From CAVZCC01 sp963773765 (GTDB lineage Bacteria > Actinomycetota > Acidimicrobiia > Acidimicrobiales > Microtrichaceae): 64,000 nucleotides of DNA. The translations under genes were made by a program, and so were the position numbers. The stretch is from NCBI GenBank assembly GCA_963773765.1, contig CAVZCC010000001.1, positions 806,001 through 870,000 on the forward strand, given 5' to 3'. Shown here piece after piece: positions 26,697 to 36,174 of this stretch; within the stretch, counting starts at the first letter, position 1; every line of letters starts with the position of its first letter. Below the pieces are notes generated by a model, which was not told the DNA's origin, did not search any database, and worked only from the letters and a program-made list of their open reading frames with translations.

Positions 26697-28107
26697 ATGC
26701 CGGATGCGATCGTGATCGGGGCCGGGCCGACAGGACTGGCCACAGCGATGCTGTTGGCCCGGGACGGGGTCGGGGTGACCGTCCTGGAGCGGGACCCGGC
26801 CGGGATCCCCGACAGCCCGGAGAGCGCGTGGGACGACTGGGAACGGCGCAGCGTCGCCCAGTTCCGCCAGGTCCACTTCCTGCAGCCCACCGGGTACGCC
26901 ATCCTCGCGGAGCGGCTGCCCGCCGTGGCCGAGGAGCTGCGCGCCGTCGGTGCCATCCAGGAGAACACCGTCGACCTGTTCGGTTCCGTGGTGCCGGGCC
27001 TCGCACGCCGGGAGGGCGACGAGGTGTACGACACCCTCACGACGGTGCGCCGGCCGGTGATCGAGCTGGCGTTCGCCCGGGCCGCGGCCGCCACCCCGGA
27101 CGTCGACGTCCGGCGGGGCAGCGTGGTCACGGCCCTGGTCACCGGCCCATCGGCCCTCCCCGGCGTGCCGCACATCGTCGGCGTGCAGCTGGACACCGGC
27201 GACACCCTGCTGGCGGACCTGGTCGTGGACGCCAGCGGACGGCGCACCTCGGTCCCGCGGCTCCTGGCCGACGTGGGGGCGCGGGAACCCGAGGAGTCCG
27301 GTGTCGAGGCCGGCTTCACGTACAACACCCGCTTCTACCGGGGGGAGCATCCCGAGTACCGCGCCGACATGCTGACGCCGCTCGGCTCGATCTCCATGCT
27401 GACCCTCCGGGGCGACCGTGACACCTGGGGCGTGACGATCTACCACGCGCCGGACGACAAGCCGATGCGGTCCGTTCGGGATCCCGACGTGTTCGAGCGG
27501 GTCGTCCGTGCTCACCCGCTCCATGCCCACTGGGTCGACGGTGAGCCGATCACCGACGTCGCCTCCATGGTGAGCACGGCCAACAACCAGCGGGCCTTCG
27601 TGGTGGACGGCGTTCCGGCGGCGACGGGCATCGTCCCCGTCGGCGATGCGTGGGGGTACACGAACCCCTCCATCGGGCGGGGCATCACCCTGGGCCTGAT
27701 GCATGCCGACGACGTCGTGTCGGCCGTCTCGGGCCGTCTCGACGACCCGGCCGGGATCCCGGCGGCGTGGCAGGAGGCGACCGACCTGCGGGCCGCCCCG
27801 TTCCACGAGGCCACGGTCGCCGTGGACCTGACCCGCGGGCCCGAGGTCGCAGCAGCGCGTGAGGGACTGCCGGTCCCCGAGTCCGACGACCCGGTGGTGC
27901 AGATCGGCCGGGCCCTGGACAGCGCCCGGCACTACGACGCGGACGTGTTCCGGGCCTGGGCGGAGATCGCGTCGATGCGAACCGATCCGCTGGAGGTCCT
28001 GGGCCGACCCGGGGTGATGGAGCGGGTGCTCGACGTCGCGGCCGCCAACGAGCGGTACCAGGCCCCCGGGCCCACCCGGGCCGCAGCTCCAGGCCCTGGT
28101 GGCCTGA
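26697..28107 (+). CDS. FAD-dependent oxidoreductase, frame disturbed near its end
   Basis: A flavoprotein monooxygenase/dehydrogenase-like protein of about 470 residues. The dinucleotide motif is IVIGAGPTGLATAMLL (residues 5-20) and the second FAD motif is VPVGDAWGYTNPSIGRGI near residue 315. The fold is of the aromatic hydroxylase/geranylgeranyl reductase type. The frame as given runs on to 28199. Removing one G near 28082 gives a natural ending (THRAQLQALVA-like) with TGA at 28105-28107, so an insertion is likely there. The start is ATG at 26697. The AspT/YbjL-like transporter gene follows on the same strand. Confidence 0.8.
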
Positions 28108-28221
28108 GCGCGGCGACCGCGGTCGGCGTCTTCATCGTCCGTTCATCGTCCGGCGCGTCGCCCAACACGTTCCGCCGACACCATCACAGGACGTCCTGAA
28201 CCGACCGTCCGGAGCCGAGCG

Positions 28222-29774
28222 ATGTCCCTCCTGGAGGAGCAACCCGTCCTGCTGCTCTTCGTCGTCGTCGGCCTCGGGACCCTGATCGGCCGCGTCCGCA
28301 TCCGGCTTCGCGCTCGGCCCCGCCGCGGTGCTCTTCGTGGGCCTGGCGGTCAGCGCCGTCGACCACGACCTCGTCCTGTCCCAGGACCTGCAGACGTTCG
28401 GCCTGGTGCTGTTCACCTACGTCGTCGGCCTCGCCTGCGGACCGGCGTTCGCGTCGAGCCTCCGCGGCCGGGGGCTGCGCTCGGTCGCAGCGGTCGCGGT
28501 GATGCTGTCCGCGTCGATGGCAGTGGTCGTGGCGCTGGGACGCCTCCTGGGGATCGGCGGACCCGGGACCGCCGGCCTGTTCGCCGGTGCGCTCACCAAC
28601 ACACCCGCCCTCGGCGCGGTCGTGTCGTCCTCGCCGGCCGGCGCCTCCTCGGCTGCGGTGGGCTACTCCCTGGCGTACCCGCTGGGCGTGGTCGGAGCCC
28701 TGGTGGCCGCCCACCTGGCCCTGCGGCGTGCCGGCACCCTCGAGGACACGACCGCTGCGCCGATCGTGGTGTGGACCGTCGAGGTGCGACGGTCCGGACT
28801 GCCGCGCCTCGGAGACCTCGCCGGCGACGGCGTGAACCTGACCCGCCTGTCGCGGCAACGGCGAGGTGCTGCTGGCACAGGACGAGCTCCTTCCGTTCGA
28901 AGGGGACCTGGTGACCGTGGTCGGCCCTGAGGACGACGTCGCGGTCTTCACCGAGACGGTCGGCAGCCGGAGCCCGCTCGACCTCCAGGCCGATCGCACC
29001 CGGTTCGACTTCCGCCGCATCGGCGTCTCCTCGCCGACCGTGATCGGATCCACCATCGCAGAGCTCCACCTGGCCGACCGGTTCACCGCCACCGCCACCA
29101 GGGTCCGCCGGGGCGACGTCGACATGCTCGCCACGGGCGACCTCGTCCTGGAGGCCGGCGACCGGGTCAGGTGCGTCGCGCCGATCGACCGGATGGGGGC
29201 GTTGAGCCGCTTCCTGGGCGACTCGGAACACTCACTGAGCGAGATCGACTTCGTCGCCGTTGCGGTCGGCATGGTGGCGGGGATGCTGCTCGGCGCCGTC
29301 ACCCTTCCCGGCGGGCTGGCACTCGGGGCCGCCGGCGGCACCCTGGTCACCGGGCTCGCCCTCGGCGCGCTCGGCCGCGCCGGACCGATCCGGTTCTCGC
29401 TCGGCCACCAGGCCTCGCTGGGCCTGCGCCAGCTCGGGACCGTGCTCTTCCTCGCCGCGGTCGGGACCCGCTCCGGCGCAGCGTTCGCGGGGTCCGTGTT
29501 CAGCCTGGAGGGACTCCGTCTGGTCATCGCCGGTGGGGTCGTCACCGCGGTCGGGATGCTCGCCGTCAGCCTGGCCGCCCGCCGGCTCGTCCCGCTCGAC
29601 GGGGTGGCGCTCGCCGGCGCGGTCGCCGGCGCACAGACACAACCGGCCGTGCTGGGCTTCGCGGAGACCCAGTCCGCCTACGACCGTCGGGTCGCCCTCG
29701 GCTACACGGCCCTGTACCCGGCCGCCATGGTCCTCAAGATCGTCGCAGCGCAGGCCATCGTGCACCTCGCCTAG
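28222..29774 (+). pseudogene. AspT/YbjL-like transporter, two frameshifts
   Basis: A membrane transporter of about 516 residues read in pieces. The N-terminal part (start MSLLEEQPVLLLF) is followed by a first block of helices containing GLFAGALTNTPALGAVV. A soluble TrkA-C-like domain pair comes next (DLVTVVGPEDDVAVF and GDRVRCVAPIDRM), then a second helix block with AGAQTQPAVLGF. This repeat-soluble-repeat layout is that of the aspartate:alanine exchanger/YbjL family. Extra C residues near 28303 and 28855 break the frame; both neighbours read well once corrected. Together with the FAD enzyme it may form an operon. The substrate is unknown. Confidence 0.8.
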
Positions 29775-29867
29775 ACACCGGCGTCCGCCTGATGGGTCGA
29801 CGTCGCCCTCCTTGCGCCTGCAAGTGCGGCGCTAGTGTGGCCCTGAGACGAAGTGCGGAGGTCGACC

Positions 29868-30338
29868 ATGCCTGACCCGACACCCGACAAGGGGCGACTC
29901 CCTCCCCGCTGGTTCATGCGGCTCTTCTGGGCGGTGCATCGCCGTGTGTACCGCTGGACCGGCGGTCGGCTGGGGCTGTGGCGACCCAAGCCCGGCCGGT
30001 GGGGCACGGCGCGCCTGACCACGACCGGGCGGCGGACGGGGCGGGCCCGTCCGGTGATCGTGGGCTACTTCGAGGACGGACCCGACGTCGTCACCCTGGC
30101 CATGAACGGGTGGGGCGACGCCGAGCCGGCCTGGTGGCTCAACCTCCAGGCCCATCCCGAGGCCACCATCGACCTGGTCGACGGCACCCGCCCGGTGACC
30201 GGCCGGGCGGCGCAGGGCGAGGAGCGCGACCGCCTGTGGTCGCGCTGGCGCCAGATCGACAAGGACCTCGATGCCTTCGCGGCCCGACGGTCCATGGAGA
30301 CCGCCGTCGTCGTCCTGGAGCCGCGGCCAGGGCCGTAG
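29868..30338 (+). CDS. Deazaflavin (F420)-dependent nitroreductase family protein
   Basis: A 156-residue Ddn-like protein. A basic N-terminal helix (FMRLFWAVHRRVYRWTGGR) is typical of the DUF385 group. The F420-binding split barrel follows with TTTGRRTGRARPVIVGYF, NGWGDAEPAWWLNLQAHP and VDGTRPVTGRAA. Such enzymes reduce quinones or nitro compounds with F420H2. The ATG at 29868 follows a GCGGAGG ribosome site by 6 bases. It converges on the TetR gene with 16 bases between ends. Confidence 0.88.
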   Translation: MPDPTPDKGRLPPRWFMRLFWAVHRRVYRWTGGRLGLWRPKPGRWGTARLTTTGRRTGRARPVIVGYFEDGPDVVTLAMNGWGDAEPAWWLNLQAHPEATIDLVDGTRPVTGRAAQGEERDRLWSRWRQIDKDLDAFAARRSMETAVVVLEPRPGP

Positions 30339-30354
30339 GTCTGGCGGCGCGACC

Positions 30355-31002
30355 TCAGGGCAGGACGATGGCCAGGAGTCGGTCCGCGTGCGCGTCCGCT
30401 CCCGTCCGTCCCGGCCCCGTGGAGATGCCGAGGGCCGCGTGCATCGGCTCGTTGGCGAAGTGCAGTGCGCCGTAGCTGGTGGTGAGCTCCCAGACCTCGG
30501 CCGTGGTCAGGTCGGCGCCGTGTCCCGAGGCCCGGACCCCGGTCCAGACGCCGTCCATCAGTTCATAGAGCGGCCGCAGGTGGGTGGCCACCAACCAGTC
30601 GAGCCGGGGAGACGGGGTGGTGGCCTCCAGGTTGATGATCCGGTTGAGCTCGGGGTGGTCCGCCGAGAAGTGGATGAACCGGCGCAGCGTCGTGGCCAGC
30701 GCGGCAGACAGGTCGTCGCCACCGTCGCCCGGCCCACTGCGGTCGTCGTCGGGCACGTCGATGGCCAACAGCGCGAAGAGCCGGGAGACCGTCTCCTGCC
30801 AGAGGTGCTCCTTGGAGGCGAAGTGGTAGTTGATCTGGGGCTGGTGCGCGCCGGCCCGCTCGGCGATGCGGCGGGTCGACGCCCCGTCGTAGCCGTGGGC
30901 CGCGAACTCGACGGCTGCCGCGTCCAGCAGGGCCGCGGCGATGTCCTCGGACGTGCGGCGGGTGCGCTGCCGAGGCGAACCGGACGTCGTCGTGCGCGCC
31001 AT
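30355..31002 (-). CDS. TetR family transcriptional regulator
   Basis: A 215-residue regulator. The N-terminal TetR helix-turn-helix contains ALLDAAAVEFAAHGYDGAS and IAERAGAHQPQINYHFASK (recognition helix about residues 49-65), and a C-terminal ligand-binding helical domain follows. It is divergent from the fumarylacetoacetate hydrolase gene, and a perfect 26-bp palindrome sits between the two starts. It most likely represses the aromatic catabolic genes 31051-34311 and itself until a pathway compound binds (inference). The ATG is at 31002. Confidence 0.92.
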   Translation of the reverse strand: MARTTTSGSPRQRTRRTSEDIAAALLDAAAVEFAAHGYDGASTRRIAERAGAHQPQINYHFASKEHLWQETVSRLFALLAIDVPDDDRSGPGDGGDDLSAALATTLRRFIHFSADHPELNRIINLEATTPSPRLDWLVATHLRPLYELMDGVWTGVRASGHGADLTTAEVWELTTSYGALHFANEPMHAALGISTGPGRTGADAHADRLLAIVLP

Positions 31003-31016
31003 GCCGTACGAGACTA

Positions 31017-31042
31017 CCCTTATTATCGTCCGATAATAAGGG
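31017..31042. promoter_or_regulatory. TetR operator palindrome
   Basis: A perfect inverted repeat has 12-bp arms, CCCTTATTATCG at 31017-31028 and CGATAATAAGGG at 31031-31042, with a 2-bp centre. It lies 14 bases before the tetR start and 8 bases before the FAH start. Its A/T-rich core stands out in this GC-rich DNA and probably overlaps the promoters. Size and position fit a TetR-family operator controlling both directions. Confidence 0.85.
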
Positions 31043-31050
31043 GGTCCCAC

Positions 31051-31908
31051 ATGTTTCGGTTGGTGAACATCGCCGGGCGCGCCGCGCTCGACGTCGACGG
31101 TCGGTGGTTCGACCTGGCGCAGGTCTCCGGTGACGAAGGGCTGAGCGACCCGATGGCCGCCATCGCCCGCAGCGCGGAGCTGCACGACCTGATGGGCCGC
31201 TGCACGCCGGACCGGGCCGGCGGCAACGTGGCCGACACCGAGCTGGACGCTCCCGTCCCACGTCCCCGCCAGGTCTTCGCCATCGGCCTCAACTACGCCG
31301 ACCACGCCGCGGAGAGCGGCATGGAGATGCCCCCGGCGCCCCTCACGTTCACCAAGTTCCCGAGCAGCCTGGCCGGGCCCACCGCGGACATCCCGCTGTC
31401 GGGCGACATGGTCGACTGGGAGGTGGAGATCGTCGTGGTCATCGGCCGACCGTGCGTCGACGTCGCCGCCGCCGACGCCTGGGACGCGGTGGCCGGGCTC
31501 ACCCTGGGCCAGGACATCTCGGACCGCCTGGTCCAGCTGACCGGGTCGCCGCCGCAGTTCTCGCTGGGCAAGAGCTTCCCCGCGTACGCCCCCATCGGCC
31601 CGGCGCTGGTGTCCGTCGACGCCTTCACCGACCCGGACGACATCGGCCTCTGGTGCGACGTGTCCGGCGAGCGCATGCAGGAGTCGAGCTCGGCCAACCT
31701 CATCTTCTCCATCCCCACGCTCGTCGCCTACCTCTCGTCGATCTGCACGCTCGAACCCGGCGACCTGGTCTTCACCGGCACACCCGACGGCGTCGGCATG
31801 GCCTCGGGCCGCTTCCTCCGGGACGGCGACGTGGTCGTCTCCGGTGCCGACGTGATCGGCGAGCTGCACAACCGCTGCGTGCCCGGCTCCGGGCCGGTGG
31901 CGCTGTGA
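31051..31908 (+). CDS. Fumarylacetoacetate hydrolase family protein
   Basis: A 285-residue FAH-fold enzyme. The motif GLNYADHAAE (about residues 77-86) is followed by metal ligands in DWEVEIVVVIG (two Glu) and GQDISDR (Asp), and FTGTPDGVGM near the C-terminus. Members hydrolyse or decarboxylate ring-cleavage products such as 2-hydroxymuconate-type compounds, acylpyruvates and fumarylpyruvate. As first gene of a TetR-controlled set with an extradiol dioxygenase and a flavin hydroxylase, it likely acts in the lower meta-cleavage pathway. The ATG at 31051 lies just behind the operator. The next gene starts in the GTGA overlap. Confidence 0.92.
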   Translation: MFRLVNIAGRAALDVDGRWFDLAQVSGDEGLSDPMAAIARSAELHDLMGRCTPDRAGGNVADTELDAPVPRPRQVFAIGLNYADHAAESGMEMPPAPLTFTKFPSSLAGPTADIPLSGDMVDWEVEIVVVIGRPCVDVAAADAWDAVAGLTLGQDISDRLVQLTGSPPQFSLGKSFPAYAPIGPALVSVDAFTDPDDIGLWCDVSGERMQESSSANLIFSIPTLVAYLSSICTLEPGDLVFTGTPDGVGMASGRFLRDGDVVVSGADVIGELHNRCVPGSGPVAL

Positions 31909-32842
31909 GCCTGCACCGCCTGCTCGGCCTCCACACCAGCGTGCCGGACCCGGACGGGCTCAGCCGCCTTCTACCGGGAGCTCGGCCTTGCCGGCGATGC
32001 CCGCAGCGGGTTCACCGGCACCGACGGCGGCGCGGCCGTGACGGTCGACGACGGCCCGTTCCGGCGACTCGCATCGGTGACCGTCGGCTGCCTCGACCAG
32101 ACGGACCTCACGGCGATCGCCGCCCGCCTCCGCGGCGGGCGGCGCCGACGTGACGGTGGGCGACGATCGCCTGTCGGTGGTGGACGCCGCCACCCAGGTG
32201 CGCTTCGACGTGTGCATCGCCGAGCCGGCCCTGCCCCAGGTCGCCGCCCCGCTCGTCGTCCCCAACTCGCCCGGCGCGGTCGTGCGGGCCGACCGGCGCG
32301 CGCCGGCGGTGTTCGGCCGGCCCCGACCCCCACGTCGGCTCGGCCACCTGGTGATCGGGTCCCCGGACCTGGTGGCGACCGTCTCGCTGCTCACCGAGGG
32401 CCTGGGGTTCAGGGTGAGCGACACGATCGACGGCGTGATCGCGTTCCTCCGCTGCTCCACGGACCACCACAACCTGGCCGTGGTCTCGGCCCCGGTGCCG
32501 CAGCTGCAGCACTACTCCTGGGAGTGCGACGACATCGACCACGTCGGCCACACCGCCACGGCCCTCTACCGCAACGATCCGGAACGGCAGGTCTGGGGCA
32601 TGGGCCGGCACTTCGCCGGGTCCAACTTCTACTGGTACCTCCGGGACCCGTCCGGCAGCTTCATCGAGCTGTACTCGGACCTGGACCAGATCCTCGATGA
32701 CGAGGAGTGGGAGGCCACCGGCCGGACCGAGTTCACGTTCGACCACGTGGCCAACGCCTGGGGCCCGAACCTGCCGCTGGAGTTCATCGAGCCCGACGAC
32801 CTGGACGCACTGCAGCAGGGGTGGGAGCAGTGGCGGCGGTGA
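31905..32842 (+). pseudogene. Two-domain extradiol (catechol 2,3-) dioxygenase, two frameshifts
   Basis: A type I extradiol ring-cleavage dioxygenase of about 311 residues with two VOC modules. The catalytic C-terminal module shows His in RLGHLVIGSPD, His in LQHYSWEC and Glu in FIELYSDL, the 2-His-1-carboxylate iron site. Extra C residues near 31964 (GLSAFYREL region) and 32130 (ARLAAGGADV region) interrupt the frame in the N-terminal module. It starts with GTG overlapping the FAH stop (GTGA) and ends in a second GTGA overlap with the hydroxylase gene, so the three are translationally coupled. The substrate is probably a 2,3-dihydroxy-aryl compound. Confidence 0.85.
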
Positions 32843-34311
32843 GCGGGACCGAGGTCGACGCGGATCTGGTCGTCATCGGCTTCGGCCCGACGGGCGCCAC
32901 GCTGGCCGGCCTCGCCGCCCGGCGCGGGCTGCGGGTCATGGTGCTGGAGCGCGACACCGAGATCTTCCCGCTCCCCCGGGCGGTGCAGTGCGACCACGAG
33001 GTCCTGCGCATCCTCCAGGACCTCGGCTGCGCCGATGAGGTGCTGGCCGGATCCATCACCAACGACGGGCTCAGCTTCCTGTCCGCGGACCGGGAGGTGC
33101 TGCTGTCCGCCACCGTCCCGGCCATGGCCCCCACCGGCTGGCCGACGTCGGTGTTCTTCCACCAACCGAGCTTCGAGCAGATCCTCCGCCGGACGGTGCG
33201 CAGGCTCGGCGCGGATGTCCGTGTCGGCCACGAGGTCACCGGCATCGACCAGGACGACGACGGCGTCACCGTGTCCACCGCCGGCGCCGGGCCGGTGCGG
33301 GCCCGCTACGTGGTCGGCTGCGACGGCGCCCGGTCCATGACCCGCAAGGTCATCGGCACCGACCTGCGCGACTCCGGCTTCGAGGAGCCCTGGCTGGTCG
33401 TCGACCTGTTCGTGGACGAGGACGCGCTCCGGACTGCCGACACGTTGCCTCCAGGTGTGCGACCCGGCCCGCCCCCACACGCTGGTGCCCATGCCGGGCC
33501 GCCGGTTCCGCTTCGAGTTCATGCTCCTCCCCGGCGAGTCGGCCGACGACGTCCAACGACCCGAGGTGATCGAGCGACTGGTGGGCATGTGGATCGACCC
33601 GGCGCAGGTGACGATCGAACGGGCCGCCGTCTACACGTTCCACGGGCTGGTGGCGACCCGGTGGCGTCACCGCAGGGTGTTCCTCGCCGGCGACGCCGCG
33701 CACCAGACACCACCGTTCCTCGGCCAGGGCATGTGTGCCGGCATGCGCGACGCCGCCAACCTGGCCTGGAAGCTCGCGGCCGCCACCGCCGGCTCCCCCG
33801 ACGCCCTGCTGGACACCTACCAGCTGGAGCGCGAGCCCCACGCCCAGGCGGTCATCGACGTGGCGGTCGACTTCGGCCGGTTGATCTGCGTGCTCGACCC
33901 GGCTGCGGCCGAGGAGCGGAATGCCCGGATGCTGGCGGACCGTGCGTCGGCCACCGCGGCGGGCGCGGGCGACGGCGCGGCCCCGAACCTGATCCCGCCG
34001 CTCACCGCTGGTCCGGCCGTCGGCGCCGGTGGCGGCGACCTCAGCCGCCAGCCCCGGCTCGGCGGCGAGCGGCTCGACGACCTGGTCGGGACCGGCTTCC
34101 TGTTCTGCACCGCCGAGCCGCTCGACCCGCAGGGCGCCGCGGCCGCCTGGTGGCACGGGCACGGCGTGGTGCTGGACGCGTCGGCCCATCCGGAGCTCCG
34201 GCCGCTGCTGCACGGCGAGCCGGCGTGCGCCATCCGCCCCGACCGCTACGTCCTGACCCGGGGTGGGTCGACGAGGTCACCGCGTTCGCCCAGGCCGTGC
34301 TCGGCCGGTGA
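32839..34311 (+). pseudogene. MhpA-like FAD-dependent aromatic hydroxylase, two frameshifts
   Basis: A flavoprotein monooxygenase of about 490 residues related to 3-(3-hydroxyphenyl)propionate hydroxylase. The FAD dinucleotide motif is VVIGFGPTGATLAGLAARRG near residue 10. VFFHQPSFEQILRR is near residue 110, VGCDGARSMTRK near 155, and VFLAGDAAHQTPPFLGQGM gives the second FAD motif. A thioredoxin-like C-terminal domain completes the family length. One extra base near 33450 and one missing C near 34257 (LTPGWVDEV region) shift the frame. It starts in a GTGA overlap with the dioxygenase. Hydroxylation would supply the catechol-type substrate for ring cleavage. Confidence 0.85.
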
Positions 34312-34371
34312 CGACCGCGTCGGCACCCGGGGCCACCAGCCCGTCGCGCCCGGCCCCGATGCCGCCGATCG

Positions 34372-34418
34372 ATGACCACCGAGGTCGTCCTCACCGGCAC
34401 CGGCGTTCCGCACCCGCA
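34372..34418 (+). pseudogene. Possible 5' stub of an MBL-fold hydrolase gene
   Basis: The ATG at 34372 begins MTTEVVLTGTGVPHP, which matches the usual first 15 residues of MBL-fold (RNase Z-like) metallo-hydrolases. After the PHP the sequence no longer resembles the family in any frame and runs into the start of the next gene. This looks like a gene reduced to its first codons by deletion. It follows the hydroxylase gene by 60 bases, where another catabolic gene could have stood. The call rests on a short match. Confidence 0.4.
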
Positions 34419-34454
34419 CCGGTCGGCGGCGAGGCGACGCGCTACGGTCCCGCC

Positions 34455-36074
34455 GTGGCGAAGGAGCCAACAGCGGGTCGCTGCCGGTCACCGCGGCGAT
34501 GGGCCGCTCCCGCCGTCGCTGTGGTCGCCGCGGCGGCAATCGCCCTGGCGGGCTGCGCGTCCTCCGACGGCACCGACGATTCGGAGGCGAGCGGAATGAC
34601 GGAGCGGACCACATCCTCGGTGCCCTCGGTGGCGTCCCCGCCGGCTGAGGTCACGCCGCCACCGGCGGAGGGCAACGGCGTCCACCTGCCGCAGCCTGCT
34701 GCCGCCCTCCCCGACGGGTTCGTGCAGGAGGAGTACTTCCTCACGGGAGCCGCCAGCAGCTTCGAGGCCGTCGACACACCCGACGACGGGTCCTGGTCAG
34801 CCAGACCCGGCCGGACCGCCGACTACCGGACGCGGGTGATCGTCCGACGCCCGGCGCGGGCGGAGGACTTCAGCGGGACCGTCCTGGTCGAATGGTTCAA
34901 CGTCAGCGCACTCGAGGCCGCGCCGGACTGGGGCTACCTGTCCGGCGCCATCGGGCGGGAAGGACACGCCTACGTCGGCGTCAGCGCCCAGGCACAGGGC
35001 GTGGAAGGCGGCGACACCATCCTCGACGTCGAGGTCGACGAGACACAGGCGGCGCAGCCCGGTGCACCGGTCGACGCCAGCGGCCTCAAGCACATCGACC
35101 CGGCGCGTTACAGCACCCTCGTCCATCCCGGGGACGCCTACTCGTACGACATCTTCGGTCAGGCCGGTCGATCCGTCGTCGAGACCCCCGAACTGCTGCT
35201 CGGCGGCCTCGCGCCCGACCAGGTGATCGCCATGGGCGAGTCCCAGTCCGCGATGTTCCTGGCGACGCTCGTCAACGCGGTGCACCCGATCGCCCCCGCC
35301 TTCGACGGCTTCCTCATCCACAGCCGGGGCTCGCTGACGTCGTCGGTGGACGGCACCTTCGTCCGGAGCCGTCGGGGACGCACCCCGGCCGAGGTGCTCG
35401 AGCGGGGGGTGCGGATCAGGACCGACCTCGACGTCCCCGTCATGCTGGTCGAGACCGAGACGGACCTCACCCTGCTCGGCTACGTCCACGCCCGACAGCC
35501 CGACACGGACCTGGTCCGCACGTGGGAGGTCGCCGGGACGGCGCATGCCGACTCCGAGACGCTTCGGGCGGTCATCGGCGGACCCAGGGACCCACGCATC
35601 GGTCACCTGCTCGGGTGCGGGTCGGTCAATTCGGGACCCCACAAGGAGGTCGTGCGGGCAGCGCTGCACCACCTCGTGGGCTGGGTTGCGGGCGGCGACG
35701 CTCCCCCGCGGGCCGAGCGCATCTCGGTCTCGACCGAGGACGAGGCCACCATCGTCCGGGACGAACACGGCAACGCCATCGGCGGGGTCCGCAACCCCCT
35801 CGTGGACGTGCCGACCGCTGCGCTCAGCGGGGACCCCGCCGGTGATGGCACCATCGACGACCTCGCCGACGGCGCCGGGGACCTCTGCCTCCTGTTCGGA
35901 CAGACCATCCCCTTCGACCAGGCAACCCTCGTGCGGCTGTACGGCGACCCCGACACCTACCTGGCGCGGTTCCGGGCATCCGCCGCCGATGCCGTCGCTG
36001 CCGGGTTCATGCTCCGGGCCGACGCGGACGACCTGCTCGCCGACGTCGAGGCCGACCGGGCCCGCTTCCCCTGA
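34455..36074 (+). CDS. Secreted alpha/beta-hydrolase-domain lipoprotein
   Basis: A 539-residue protein. A signal peptide with lipobox (IALAGC, Cys at about residue 36) is followed by a Ser/Thr/Pro linker (about 37-75) and a large alpha/beta hydrolase domain of the PF20091-like group. The nucleophile elbow is MGESQSAMF (Ser at about residue 264). The central sheet and the late GTAHADSETL His are consistent with a catalytic triad. It is exported and lipid-anchored and probably an esterase; the substrate is unknown. The GTG at 34455 was chosen to give a proper signal peptide. The protein is unrelated to the MBL stub upstream, so a rearrangement junction may lie just before it. Confidence 0.82.
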   Translation: MAKEPTAGRCRSPRRWAAPAVAVVAAAAIALAGCASSDGTDDSEASGMTERTTSSVPSVASPPAEVTPPPAEGNGVHLPQPAAALPDGFVQEEYFLTGAASSFEAVDTPDDGSWSARPGRTADYRTRVIVRRPARAEDFSGTVLVEWFNVSALEAAPDWGYLSGAIGREGHAYVGVSAQAQGVEGGDTILDVEVDETQAAQPGAPVDASGLKHIDPARYSTLVHPGDAYSYDIFGQAGRSVVETPELLLGGLAPDQVIAMGESQSAMFLATLVNAVHPIAPAFDGFLIHSRGSLTSSVDGTFVRSRRGRTPAEVLERGVRIRTDLDVPVMLVETETDLTLLGYVHARQPDTDLVRTWEVAGTAHADSETLRAVIGGPRDPRIGHLLGCGSVNSGPHKEVVRAALHHLVGWVAGGDAPPRAERISVSTEDEATIVRDEHGNAIGGVRNPLVDVPTAALSGDPAGDGTIDDLADGAGDLCLLFGQTIPFDQATLVRLYGDPDTYLARFRASAADAVAAGFMLRADADDLLADVEADRARFP

Positions 36075-36174
36075 GCGCCACCCGACCCGGGCCGAGCTGC
36101 GTGCTCGGGACGCGACGGACCGACGCGGGGTGGTGCTCGCCACGTGACCTGCGTCGAATCGCTAGGGTCCGCCG

